Assembly: GCA_900554095.1 (NCBI GenBank)
Contig: USGC01000049.1
Coordinates: 1-10,381, forward strand
Origin: an uncultured bacterium
GTDB taxonomy: Bacteria > Cyanobacteriota > Vampirovibrionia > Gastranaerophilales > Gastranaerophilaceae
Direction: 5' to 3'
Length of the DNA: 10,381 nt
In this document: positions 1 through 5,924 of the stretch, piece by piece
Layout of the letters: every line of letters begins with the position of its first letter
How positions within the stretch are numbered: position 1 is the stretch's first letter
Notes under the pieces: model-generated
The model's input: the letters and a program-made list of their open reading frames with translations, nothing else
Told to the model about the DNA's origin: nothing
Databases searched by the model: none
Program-made: the position numbers and the translations under genes

Positions 1-2
1 GT

Positions 3-101
3 GTGTCGTGTAGTATATTAGCTATCGGGTGGGGTACACTCTTGTTTGAAAAAAGGAATAGAGAGTGGCTAAAGAGTTTAAGGGAGAGATTAGATCAGTA
101 A
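3..101 (+). CDS. 3' end of an unidentified membrane protein
   Basis: An open frame enters from the left edge and ends with TAA at 99-101, giving 32 residues. The visible tail has a hydrophobic stretch (ILAIGWGTLLF) followed by a strongly charged C-terminus (EKRNREWLKSLRERLDQ), the pattern of a last membrane helix followed by a cytoplasmic tail. The stop lies 2 bp before a strong two-way terminator, which fits a real gene end converging on the gene at 159-602. I do not recognise the family. Base composition matches the neighbouring LruC segment rather than the AT-rich remainder, so it probably shares that segment's origin. Too short to name. Confidence 0.45.
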   Translation: MSCSILAIGWGTLLFEKRNREWLKSLRERLDQ

Positions 102-102
102 T

Positions 103-147
103 AAAACTAAAGAGGCTTTTGATATGCCCAAAAGTCTCTTTAGTTTT
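103..147. terminator. Bidirectional intrinsic terminator
   Basis: Arms 103-121 and 129-147 form a 19-bp stem with a single G.T wobble and a 7-nt loop. The stem starts with AAAA and ends with TTTT, so both strands carry a U-tract after the hairpin. It sits between the plus-strand gene ending at 101 and the minus-strand gene ending at 159 and can terminate both. Confidence 0.9.
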
Positions 148-158
148 TATTGTTGAAG

Positions 159-602
159 TCATTGTTTGATCAGGTAGCTATCGTTGCGATTTCCTGTTGA
201 GTTCTCGTACCAGTCTTTGTTTTGATTCCCGCCTGAAGTAGCCCAGTCTTTGAAATGAGGATAAGCCTCCAAAAAGTCTGCTTTTTCGTAAGTATGGGGA
301 ATGTCTGTCGGAACATTGATAGCCCATATTAGGTTGGAGTTGGAGGTGTAATAAATACTACTTTTCCCGATATAGGAATTCCCTTCTTTTGTTTGTTCAT
401 AAACAACTTTGTCTTCTCTCATAACATTTACAAAATCAATAACTTGTGTCATCGGTTTTACATTTGAAGTATCGACTTCATTCATTTGATCAACATATTT
501 TAAGACATCGCCCAATTGCTTTGTGTACAATTCTTTTTCATCTTCTGTTAATTCTAATCTGGCTAATTTTGCAACGTGTTCAACATCTTTGATAGTAATC
601 AT
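159..602 (-). CDS. gatC: GatC N-terminus joined in frame to a LruC-domain C-terminus (likely chimeric)
   Basis: Residues 1 to about 73 are a clear GatC, the small subunit of the GatCAB amidotransferase that converts Glu-tRNA(Gln) and/or Asp-tRNA(Asn) to the amidated form in the cytoplasm. They show the family pattern VEHVAKLARLELTEDE, a QLGDVLKYVDQMNEVDT segment and PMTQVIDFVNVMRED. GatC usually continues about 20 more residues to a conserved end; here that end is missing. Residues ~74-147 instead read like the C-terminus of Bacteroidetes LruC-domain (DUF4842-type) surface proteins: NLIWAINVP, EAYPHFKDWATSGG, DWYENSTGNRND. A cytosolic GatC with an extracellular tail makes little sense, so I read this as an assembly or recombination join. 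Start ATG at 600-602 has an AGGGA Shine-Dalgarno at 611-615. GatC identity is firm; the LruC identity is from remembered motifs. Confidence 0.8.
   Translation of the reverse strand: MITIKDVEHVAKLARLELTEDEKELYTKQLGDVLKYVDQMNEVDTSNVKPMTQVIDFVNVMREDKVVYEQTKEGNSYIGKSSIYYTSNSNLIWAINVPTDIPHTYEKADFLEAYPHFKDWATSGGNQNKDWYENSTGNRNDSYLIKQ
381..392. other. Probable chimeric junction
   Basis: GatC similarity stops around residue 73 and LruC similarity begins right after it, placing the join at about 381-392. Base composition also shifts here, with the left side richer in GC. An EcoRI hexamer (GAATTC) lies at 376-381 just beside the join, which may be chance. Confidence 0.5.
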
Positions 603-640
603 TTTTCGTTTCCCTTTTTCCTACTTAAAACTATGTTAAA

Positions 641-649
641 ATCATATCA
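641..649 (-). promoter_or_regulatory. Candidate extended -10 promoter for gatC
   Basis: On the minus strand the sequence reads TGATATGAT, an extended -10 (TG-n-TATGAT), about 40 nt upstream of the gatC start. No good -35 hexamer is visible at the usual distance, which extended -10 promoters can tolerate. Confidence 0.4.
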
Positions 650-713
650 CAAAAATTCTAAACAAATTAAAATATTAAATAAAATTAAATTATTTTTAAT
701 TCTGAAAAAGTTA

Positions 714-740
714 TGCTATAATTTATTATAGGATCGGAGA
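714..740 (+). promoter_or_regulatory. Extended -10 promoter and RBS of the sigma factor gene
   Basis: TGCTATAAT at 714-722 is a perfect -10 hexamer with the extended TG. A CGGAGA Shine-Dalgarno follows at 735-740, 8 nt before the TTG start at 749, and this spacing decides that start. The -35 region is only AT-rich. The implied 5' leader is about 20 nt. Confidence 0.6.
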
Positions 741-748
741 TTATATTT

Positions 749-1531
749 TTGGACACAACAAAAGAACGACAATTTGAAGCGTTAGACGCACTTTTAATTT
801 CGTTTAAGAACACTAAAGACGAAAAGAAAAAAAGAATGCTTCATTTAAAAATAGTTGAAGAAGCGATGGATTTGGTAAAAAAAATTGCCAATACTATTGC
901 CTTACAGTCCGGAATTTCTAATGAAGATTTAATTCAAGTCGGCTCGCTCGGGCTTATAAAAGCCATTGAGTTTTACAGACTTGATATGAATACAAAATTT
1001 AAAACTTATGCAACGTATTTTATAAAAGGCGAAATTAAACACTACTTGCGCGACAAAGCGTCTATCATTAAAGCCCCGCGTGAATTGCAGGAGCTTATGT
1101 TCAAAATAAGTACTGCAAGAAAAAAACTCGCCGAAGCCGGTTTTGAAGACGCTTCTGTTGAACAAATTGCAGAATATTTAGACCTGCCGCCTGCTAAAAT
1201 TACTGAAGTTATTGAGATTGAAAGATGTAAAAGTACACTGTCTTTAGACCAATCTTTTATGAGCGACGATGAAGAAATGCCGCTTTTGGATAAAATTCCG
1301 GCTAACGATTATCAGGAATTTATGAATTCTTATGAAAATAAGATTATGCTTGCAAGTACAATCAAACGTCTGCCGCCGGACTTGAGAGAAATTATTGAAT
1401 TAAGTTATTATGAAGATTTGAACCAGCGAGAGATTTCTGAGAAAATGAATATGTCTCAAATGCAGGTTTCAAGAAGGTTGAAAAAGGCGTTAAGCCGCAT
1501 GTATGAAATGATTAAGAATAACGGAGAATAA
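749..1531 (+). CDS. sigF: Group 3 RNA polymerase sigma factor (SigF/SigB type)
   Basis: This 260-residue sigma-70 family protein directs RNA polymerase to a special promoter set. Region 2 covers about residues 35-103 (DLIQVGSLGLIKAIEF, KFKTYATYFIKGEIKHYLRD), region 3 about 108-185 (APRELQELMFKI, ASVEQIAEYLDL), and region 4 about 203-256 with the HTH at 226-247 (QREISEKMNMSQMQVSRRLKKAL). There is no region 1.1, and the length and SQMQVSRRLKKAL ending match the SigB/SigF/SigG and cyanobacterial SigF group rather than the housekeeping or ECF types. The start is TTG, supported by its Shine-Dalgarno. The pilD-like gene begins 2 nt downstream and uses a GGAGA site inside the end of this gene. In Synechocystis SigF is needed for pilus gene expression, so the pairing is suggestive. 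No anti-sigma gene is in the window. Confidence 0.85.
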   Translation: MDTTKERQFEALDALLISFKNTKDEKKKRMLHLKIVEEAMDLVKKIANTIALQSGISNEDLIQVGSLGLIKAIEFYRLDMNTKFKTYATYFIKGEIKHYLRDKASIIKAPRELQELMFKISTARKKLAEAGFEDASVEQIAEYLDLPPAKITEVIEIERCKSTLSLDQSFMSDDEEMPLLDKIPANDYQEFMNSYENKIMLASTIKRLPPDLREIIELSYYEDLNQREISEKMNMSQMQVSRRLKKALSRMYEMIKNNGE

Positions 1532-1533
1532 AA

Positions 1534-2502
1534 ATGGAATATTTACTTTTACTCGCACTGTTTGTGTTTGTAATCGGAACGGTTATTGGAAGCTTTTTAA
1601 ATGTAGTAGTTTTAAGAGGTTTGAGCGGAGAATCAATTGTTCTGCCGCCTTCAAAATGCCCGAAATGCGGTAATAAATTAAAACCTTGGCACAATGTTCC
1701 AATATTATCCTATCTTTTCTTAAGAGGTAAATGCGCATTCTGCAAAGAGAAAATCAGTATTCAATACCCGTTAGTTGAGGCATTTACAGGACTGACGTTT
1801 TTATCTGTTTTTTGGGTATTCGGATTTTCAGCCGTAACAATTTTTGCGCTTTTGGCTGCGTGTACAATGATAGTTCTTGCCGTAACCGATATCAGAGAAA
1901 AAGTAATTTGCGTTAATCACGCTTATTTTCTGATTGCAGTCGGATTAATTTTCAACACATACATCACACTTTTTTGGAAAACCAACTTGCTCGATGTAAT
2001 ACATATTCCGCTGGTTAACTCAATACTCGGCTTAATCGCGGGGGTTGTTGTGATGGAAGCATTGGCACGGCTTGGATATTTACTTGTCGGACGGCGTGCA
2101 TTCGGTGAAGGCGATTCATATATCGCAGCAGGACTTGGGGCGTTTTTCGGATGGAAGCCGCTTTTAATAATACTTGCTCTTGCAGTGGGTGTTCAAATGG
2201 TTATGGTACTTCCGGCTTTTGCAAAACGGCTTGTACAAAATAAAGATTTTTCAACACTTATTCCGCTTGTTGGATTTTTCATATTTGCGGGTGCATTTTG
2301 GTATTTGAATGAGAACGGATTTTTAGAAAATATCTTTTTGCTGTACAGTTCAATGCTGGCCTTCTTAATCCTTGGCATTTACACATGCCGCAAGATTTTG
2401 GCGGGACTGAAGGAGCCAAAAGATTTCACAATGCTGCCTTTCGGCCCGGCAATGGTAATTGCAGCATTCGTCGTTATGTTCATGCACAGTTTATGGATTT
2501 AA
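1534..2502 (+). CDS. pilD: Prepilin peptidase (type IV leader peptidase / N-methyltransferase)
   Basis: This is a polytopic inner-membrane aspartyl protease that cleaves type IV prepilin (or pseudopilin) leaders and usually N-methylates the new end. The N-terminus carries the FVIGTVIGSFLNVVVLR signature, then a cytoplasmic zinc-type domain with paired cysteines C42/C45 and C67/C70 around HNVPILSYLFLRGKC. Catalytic aspartates are D119 (VTDIREKVI) and D194 in the FGEGD motif. The usual PFGP segment near the C-terminus is present at about 302-305. At 322 residues it is longer than the common 250-290: between GEGD and PFGP there are about 100 residues instead of roughly 55, adding perhaps two membrane helices (about 241-289). 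It is co-transcribed with the sigma factor upstream. No pilin genes are in the window. Its 3' end overlaps the convergent small gene by 12 nt. Confidence 0.9.
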   Translation: MEYLLLLALFVFVIGTVIGSFLNVVVLRGLSGESIVLPPSKCPKCGNKLKPWHNVPILSYLFLRGKCAFCKEKISIQYPLVEAFTGLTFLSVFWVFGFSAVTIFALLAACTMIVLAVTDIREKVICVNHAYFLIAVGLIFNTYITLFWKTNLLDVIHIPLVNSILGLIAGVVVMEALARLGYLLVGRRAFGEGDSYIAAGLGAFFGWKPLLIILALAVGVQMVMVLPAFAKRLVQNKDFSTLIPLVGFFIFAGAFWYLNENGFLENIFLLYSSMLAFLILGIYTCRKILAGLKEPKDFTMLPFGPAMVIAAFVVMFMHSLWI

Positions 2503-2673
2503 TTCACTGAATAAATTCTTACTTTTTTCGGCAACAATTTCGGCTAAAGTTACAAGATTATCGGGATTGTTGCCGTTTTCGCATGTATAAACCAGCGCAG
2601 CAAGAAGTGTTTGAGATAAGTCTTTTAATTCAAATGAAGTCATTTTGATCTTTTTTAATTCTTCAATATTCAT
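2491..2673 (-). CDS. Small protein of unknown function (60 aa)
   Basis: I do not recognise this family. It is a 60-residue soluble, acidic-leaning, mainly helical-looking protein (MNIEELKKIKMTSFELKDL, LAALVYTCENGNNPDNLVTLAEIVAEKS). It is treated as real for three reasons: an AAAGAGG Shine-Dalgarno at 2679-2685, 5 nt before the ATG; a good promoter (TTGTAT-18-TATAAA) in the right place; and no other gene explains 2503-2673. It is divergent from a pair of XRE regulators and its promoter carries two spaced repeats, so regulation by one of them is plausible. The 3' end overlaps pilD tail-to-tail by 12 nt. The CENGNNPDNLVTL segment is the most family-like stretch. Confidence 0.65.
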   Translation of the reverse strand: MNIEELKKIKMTSFELKDLSQTLLAALVYTCENGNNPDNLVTLAEIVAEKSKNLFSELNP

Positions 2674-2704
2674 AAGAGCCTCTTTAATAATAGTTATTTT
2701 TAAA

Positions 2705-2734
2705 TTTATACAAGTTTACATGTATTTTATACAA
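2705..2734 (-). promoter_or_regulatory. Promoter of the 60-aa gene with two direct repeats (operator candidate)
   Basis: Minus strand: TTGTAT at 2734-2729, an 18-bp spacer, TATAAA at 2710-2705. On the plus strand the element TTTATACAA occurs at 2705-2713 and again at 2726-2734, exactly 21 bp apart (two helical turns), each followed by a related segment ending in CATGT. A perfect 8-bp palindrome TACATGTA lies between them at 2717-2724. These positions cover both promoter hexamers and are a natural site for the adjacent XRE regulators. Confidence 0.5.
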
Positions 2735-2744
2735 ATATACCATG

Positions 2745-2772
2745 TTGCAAGTTTAATGTCAATGTTTAATAA
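2745..2772 (+). promoter_or_regulatory. Possible promoter of the XRE pair
   Basis: TTGCAA at 2745-2750, 16 bp, then TAATAA at 2767-2772. Transcription would begin within a few bases of the ATG at 2782, and no Shine-Dalgarno is visible there, so the first XRE message may be leaderless or nearly so. The -10 match is weak. Confidence 0.3.
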
Positions 2773-2781
2773 TAAATAATT

Positions 2782-2991
2782 ATGAATATGAAAAAACTAG
2801 GTTTGAATATCAAAGCTGAAAGGTCAAGAAAAGATTTATCTCAGGCGAAATTGTCTGAAAAGATAAATATTAGTGTTAATTCCATCAGTGCGATTGAACG
2901 CGGGGTTCAAATTCCTAATGCTGTTACAATTTATAACATCGCTAAAGTTTTACAAGTAAGCCTAGATGAACTGTTTAAAGATGTTGAATGA
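2782..2991 (+). CDS. XRE-family HTH transcriptional regulator (first of a tandem pair)
   Basis: This 69-residue protein is essentially one Cro/C1-type HTH domain: LGLNIKAERSRKDLSQAKL, EKINISVNSISAIERGVQIP (turn and recognition helix), then NIAKVLQVSLDELF. Such single-domain proteins bind DNA as dimers and often repress their own or a divergent promoter. There is no Shine-Dalgarno upstream of the ATG at 2782; a second in-frame ATG at 2788 is an alternative. The stop overlaps the start of the next gene in an ATGA arrangement, so the two are translationally coupled. It is 59% identical by hand alignment to its neighbour, indicating duplication. The target is unknown; the divergent 60-aa gene's promoter is the obvious candidate. 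Confidence 0.85.
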   Translation: MNMKKLGLNIKAERSRKDLSQAKLSEKINISVNSISAIERGVQIPNAVTIYNIAKVLQVSLDELFKDVE

Positions 2992-3206
2992 TGAATAAAA
3001 ATTTAAAAATACTAGGATTAAACATAAAAGCAGAAAGAACACGCAAAGAGTTTTCCCAGTTTGAGCTGGCTGAAAAAGTTGATGCCAGTGAAACAAGCAT
3101 AAGTAATATTGAACGAGGCTTACAACACCCTTCTGCATTACTGGTTTTCAATATCTCAAAAGCCTTGGATGTAACTTTAGATGACTTATTCAAAGGTGTT
3201 CAATAG
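2988..3206 (+). CDS. XRE-family HTH transcriptional regulator (second of a tandem pair)
   Basis: This 72-residue paralogue of the preceding gene is a single Cro/C1-type HTH: LGLNIKAERTRKEFSQFELA, EKVDASETSISNIERGLQHP, then NISKALDVTLDDLF. Over the shared 64 residues 38 are identical to the first copy. Differences cluster in and just before the recognition helix (INISVNSISA versus VDASETSISN), so the two may prefer different operators, or form heterodimers. The ATG at 2988 overlaps the previous stop (ATGA); an ATG immediately after at 2991 gives a protein one residue shorter. It ends 2 nt from the ruvA stop on the other strand with no terminator between them. Confidence 0.85.
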   Translation: MMNKNLKILGLNIKAERTRKEFSQFELAEKVDASETSISNIERGLQHPSALLVFNISKALDVTLDDLFKGVQ

Positions 3207-3208
3207 TT

Positions 3209-3826
3209 TTATACCGATAAAATTTTGAGGGATTCTTTTAGGATTTCTTCGGCAGACGCGTTTTCTTTTAAGACTAAAAATGCTTTTGACATTGCGTTTT
3301 TAATTTCTTCGCGCTCATAACCAAGTGATATAAGAACCATCTGCGCATCGTCCATGTTTTGCGAATTCTGCGGCTGAGCGGTTTTTACATCAATCGGCGC
3401 TGTTTCATTGTAATTCATAAGTTTATCTTTTAATTCAAGAATTATCTTCTGCGCCAGTTTTGGCCCGACCCCTTTGGCACGCGTAAGCTCTTTGTAATTT
3501 CCCTGGATTACAAACCCGATTAACTCTGATGATTGAAATTCATCCAAAAGTGTCAACGCCATTTTGCTTCCGACACCGGAAACCGACGTTAAAATAGAAA
3601 ATATATCACGTTCTTCACGGTGCAAAAAGCCACACAGGGACATTTTGTCTTCCCTGTGAATCAGGATTGTATAAACTTTGCCTTCAACTCCGGTTTGCTC
3701 AATTGTGGCAAAATCTCTGGATGTTGTTTCAACAAGATAACCTATGCCGCCGGCTTCTATTGTAAGGAAAAACCCTTTTGATGTACTGTTTTTTGTTGCG
3801 AAAATTCCTTTTATATAATCGTACAT
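3209..3826 (-). CDS. ruvA: Holliday junction branch migration protein RuvA
   Basis: RuvA tetramers bind four-way DNA junctions and load the RuvB helicase during recombinational repair. At 205 residues it is the usual length. Domain I (OB fold, about 1-65) starts MYDYIKGIF and ends IHREDKMSLCGF. Two helix-hairpin-helix motifs follow at about 80-98 (LTSVSGVGSKMALTLL) and 113-133 (ELTRAKGVGPKLAQKIILEL). A polar linker (about 138-158) leads to the RuvB-binding domain III (DDAQMVLISLGYEREEIKNAM). The gene follows dnaA with only 3 nt between stop and start, so it is probably translated from the dnaA message. ruvB and ruvC are not in the window. It is convergent with the second XRE gene, 2 nt apart. 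Confidence 0.96.
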   Translation of the reverse strand: MYDYIKGIFATKNSTSKGFFLTIEAGGIGYLVETTSRDFATIEQTGVEGKVYTILIHREDKMSLCGFLHREERDIFSILTSVSGVGSKMALTLLDEFQSSELIGFVIQGNYKELTRAKGVGPKLAQKIILELKDKLMNYNETAPIDVKTAQPQNSQNMDDAQMVLISLGYEREEIKNAMSKAFLVLKENASAEEILKESLKILSV

Positions 3827-3829
3827 AAT

Positions 3830-5236
3830 CTATTCTTCTTCTTTCAATTTAATTCTAATTTCTGAAATACTGCGATCAAGCTCTTTATTTGTTTTAAGTT
3901 CATCGCGGATTTTCTCGTATGAATAAAGCATAGTCGTATGCTTTTTATTAAAAAACTCTGCGATATTTTCAAAACTTTTGCCCGTAATCTCACGTGTTAA
4001 ATAAACTGCAACATGCCGGGCGCTTGAAACTCGCTGATTACGGGAAGCACTTAGAAAGTCTGAAAGGCTTACCCCGTAATAATCGCCCACTGCACGCGCT
4101 ACATCTTCGATATTAATTTCTTTTTTAACGGCTTCACATCCCAGCACTTTTTTGGCAAAATCAAGTGTTATTGGTGTATCTTCAATATCGGCGTATGCAC
4201 TGACTTTATTAAATGCCCCTTCCAATTCTCTGACGTTTGAAATAAAATTATTTGCAATGTATTCATAAACATCAAAGGGAACATTTAGCGAAATGCTTTC
4301 CGCAAGATTTTTTATAATAGCAACACGTGTTTCAAAATCAGGAGGCGTAATATCCACCATAATCCCCATTTCAAAACGAGTTCTCAGGCGCTCCGGCAGT
4401 GTAGGTATGTCTTTTGGCTGGCGGTCTGATGTAATTACTATTTGCTTATTATTGTTGTGAAGACTGTCGAATGTATGGAAAATTTCTTCCATTGTGGCTT
4501 TTTTAGACTCCAAAAATTGGATGTCATCTATCAACAGAACATCAATATTTCTGTATTTTTGGCGGAATTTATCCATTCGAGACACTCTGTCATTGTATTG
4601 AATATTTTTAATAACTTCATTAAAATAGTCTTCTGTTTTAATATAACGAACTTTAAGTTTAGGTTTATTAAAAATAATATAGTGTCCAATTGCCTGCATA
4701 AGGTGCGTTTTACCAAGTCCTGAAGCGCCGTATATAAAAAGCGGATTATATTTTTTAGCGGGGTTTTTGGCAACGGCCATTGCAACAGCGTGAGCAAAAC
4801 GATTGTTTTCGCCAACAACATAGTTTTCAAATTTATATTTTAGATTAAGATTGGAAAAAGACTGCATTTTAGCTAAATTTTCTAATGCTCGTTTTTCCTC
4901 TTCTGCTTCTTCTGAAAGCGGTCTTACTCGCGGTTTAGCACTTTCTCTTTTCTTTTCTTTAACATATTTTGCAGCCAAATCAGCATCATATGAAAGCGAA
5001 AAATCAATATCATCACGTCCTATATGTTTTTTTAGCGACGAAATAATTTGTTTGTAATACGATTGTCTGACGATTTGCGGCGCCATCTGGTGAACAGTTA
5101 TGAGTGAAAAAATATTGTTATCAAATCCCGCTGGTTCTATAGCGTCAAGCCACGCATAAAATGCATGGGCGGGGATTATCTCACGAAGTTCGGCTTTGAC
5201 TTCATTCCAAATTTGTTTGACTTCCAAAATATCCAT
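3830..5236 (-). CDS. dnaA: Chromosomal replication initiator protein DnaA
   Basis: DnaA is the AAA+ ATPase that binds DnaA boxes, melts oriC and loads the helicase; it is also a transcription factor. At 468 residues all four domains are present. Domain I is about 1-80 (IWNEVKAEL, FYAWLDAI), and a short charged domain II is about 90-125. In the AAA+ domain are Walker A GASGLGKT (170-177), Walker B LLIDDIQ (234-240), sensor 1 ITSDRQPKD, arginine finger R287 in RTRFEMG, and sensor 2 R336 in VRELEGA. Domain IV has the SARHVAVYLTREITGKSF signature. The DNA-contact motif normally reading GGRDHTTV is FNKKHTTM here, so the usual aspartate is lysine (K432). Sensor 1 has Q where P is common. No Shine-Dalgarno precedes the ATG. 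No oriC-like DnaA-box cluster is in the flanks. Confidence 0.97.
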   Translation of the reverse strand: MDILEVKQIWNEVKAELREIIPAHAFYAWLDAIEPAGFDNNIFSLITVHQMAPQIVRQSYYKQIISSLKKHIGRDDIDFSLSYDADLAAKYVKEKKRESAKPRVRPLSEEAEEEKRALENLAKMQSFSNLNLKYKFENYVVGENNRFAHAVAMAVAKNPAKKYNPLFIYGASGLGKTHLMQAIGHYIIFNKPKLKVRYIKTEDYFNEVIKNIQYNDRVSRMDKFRQKYRNIDVLLIDDIQFLESKKATMEEIFHTFDSLHNNNKQIVITSDRQPKDIPTLPERLRTRFEMGIMVDITPPDFETRVAIIKNLAESISLNVPFDVYEYIANNFISNVRELEGAFNKVSAYADIEDTPITLDFAKKVLGCEAVKKEINIEDVARAVGDYYGVSLSDFLSASRNQRVSSARHVAVYLTREITGKSFENIAEFFNKKHTTMLYSYEKIRDELKTNKELDRSISEIRIKLKEEE

Positions 5237-5289
5237 AAAAATATTTTACTACAAAAGTGCCGGCAAAAAGGCTTTTTGTAAATTTTTAT

Positions 5290-5907
5290 TTATTCTTTAG
5301 GCAGAAAATCTTTTGCTAAAGATTTTGAATTGTTATAGGAATAAACACTTATTCTTTTGTCCCCGTGCTCGTTGTATGTGCGTATGACACGATTAAATTC
5401 GTTTTTCAGAGAATAGCTGAATATTCCGCCTTTTTCATCCCAGAAAACAGAAGCAAATTCTTTTCCTTTTTTATTAAAAAATCTTGTGCGTTTTAGATTA
5501 GTATCTTGAACAATGTCATTAACCAATTTTATACCGCTTTTTCCCAATGGTTTGCTAATCATTGGAGCATCGTCAAATTTAACAAGTTCTGCGACACTTT
5601 TTATCTTTTCCAGAAAATTATCGCGAAATCTCTGTTCTGTTTCATTGGAGTTAGCAGAGGTTTTAGAAATTTTGGCATTTTTAGCCATTTTATAGATTTT
5701 CACAGAGGCAATTGCAGAAGCGGCAAGAACACATGCACCTAGTATGTATTTAACTAAAGCCAGGTCTTTTTTGGGTTTTGAAGCGACATCAGTATTCTTT
5801 TCTTCCGGTGCCGAAGGCGAAGTCTGCTGACTGGCAGGCATACTCATCGTCAAAAACTGCCGGTTATTCATATTTGGAAATGGTCTTGGTGTAACGCTGT
5901 TTAACAC
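5290..5907 (-). CDS. Single-pass membrane-anchored protein of unknown function
   Basis: I do not recognise this 205-residue protein. The start is GTG at 5905-5907, chosen for an AGGGG site 9 nt upstream. Residues 1-50 are polar and rich in Ser, Pro and Gln (low complexity). Residues 51-73 form one hydrophobic helix (LVKYILGACVLAASAIASV) with lysines on both sides. Residues 74-110 are charged and helical, and 110-205 form a compact aromatic-rich domain. Within it, two imperfect repeats of about 20 residues are visible (FFNKKGKEFASVFWDE and TYNEHGDKRISVYSYN), suggesting paired beta hairpins of the kind seen in YD/MORN-like repeats. Orientation could be tail-in or tail-out. It sits between trmH and dnaA on the same strand, 53 bp before dnaA, with a possible promoter of its own. 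Confidence 0.7.
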   Translation of the reverse strand: MLNSVTPRPFPNMNNRQFLTMSMPASQQTSPSAPEEKNTDVASKPKKDLALVKYILGACVLAASAIASVKIYKMAKNAKISKTSANSNETEQRFRDNFLEKIKSVAELVKFDDAPMISKPLGKSGIKLVNDIVQDTNLKRTRFFNKKGKEFASVFWDEKGGIFSYSLKNEFNRVIRTYNEHGDKRISVYSYNNSKSLAKDFLPKE

Positions 5908-5924
5908 TTATACTTTCCCCTTCT

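Noticed and set aside
376..381. EcoRI site as a cloning junction
   Set aside because: One hexamer near the join is easily chance, and nothing else indicates a clone library.
2495..2520. Terminator between pilD and the convergent small gene (TTTAATTCACTGAATAAA)
   Set aside because: AT-only stem with a bulge and no U-tract at the right distance.
4531..4830. 99-codon minus-strand frame and 93-codon plus-strand frame inside dnaA
   Set aside because: Both are shadows of the fully supported dnaA frame, without RBS or recognisable motifs.
5264..5278. Terminator between the 205-aa gene and dnaA (CAAAAAGGCTTTTTG)
   Set aside because: The arms leave a 1-nt centre; allowing a 3-nt loop leaves a 6-bp, almost all A-T stem, too weak to call.
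5237..5289. oriC next to dnaA
   Set aside because: No TTATCCACA-like boxes on either strand here or in other intergenic regions of the window, and the gap is only 53 bp.
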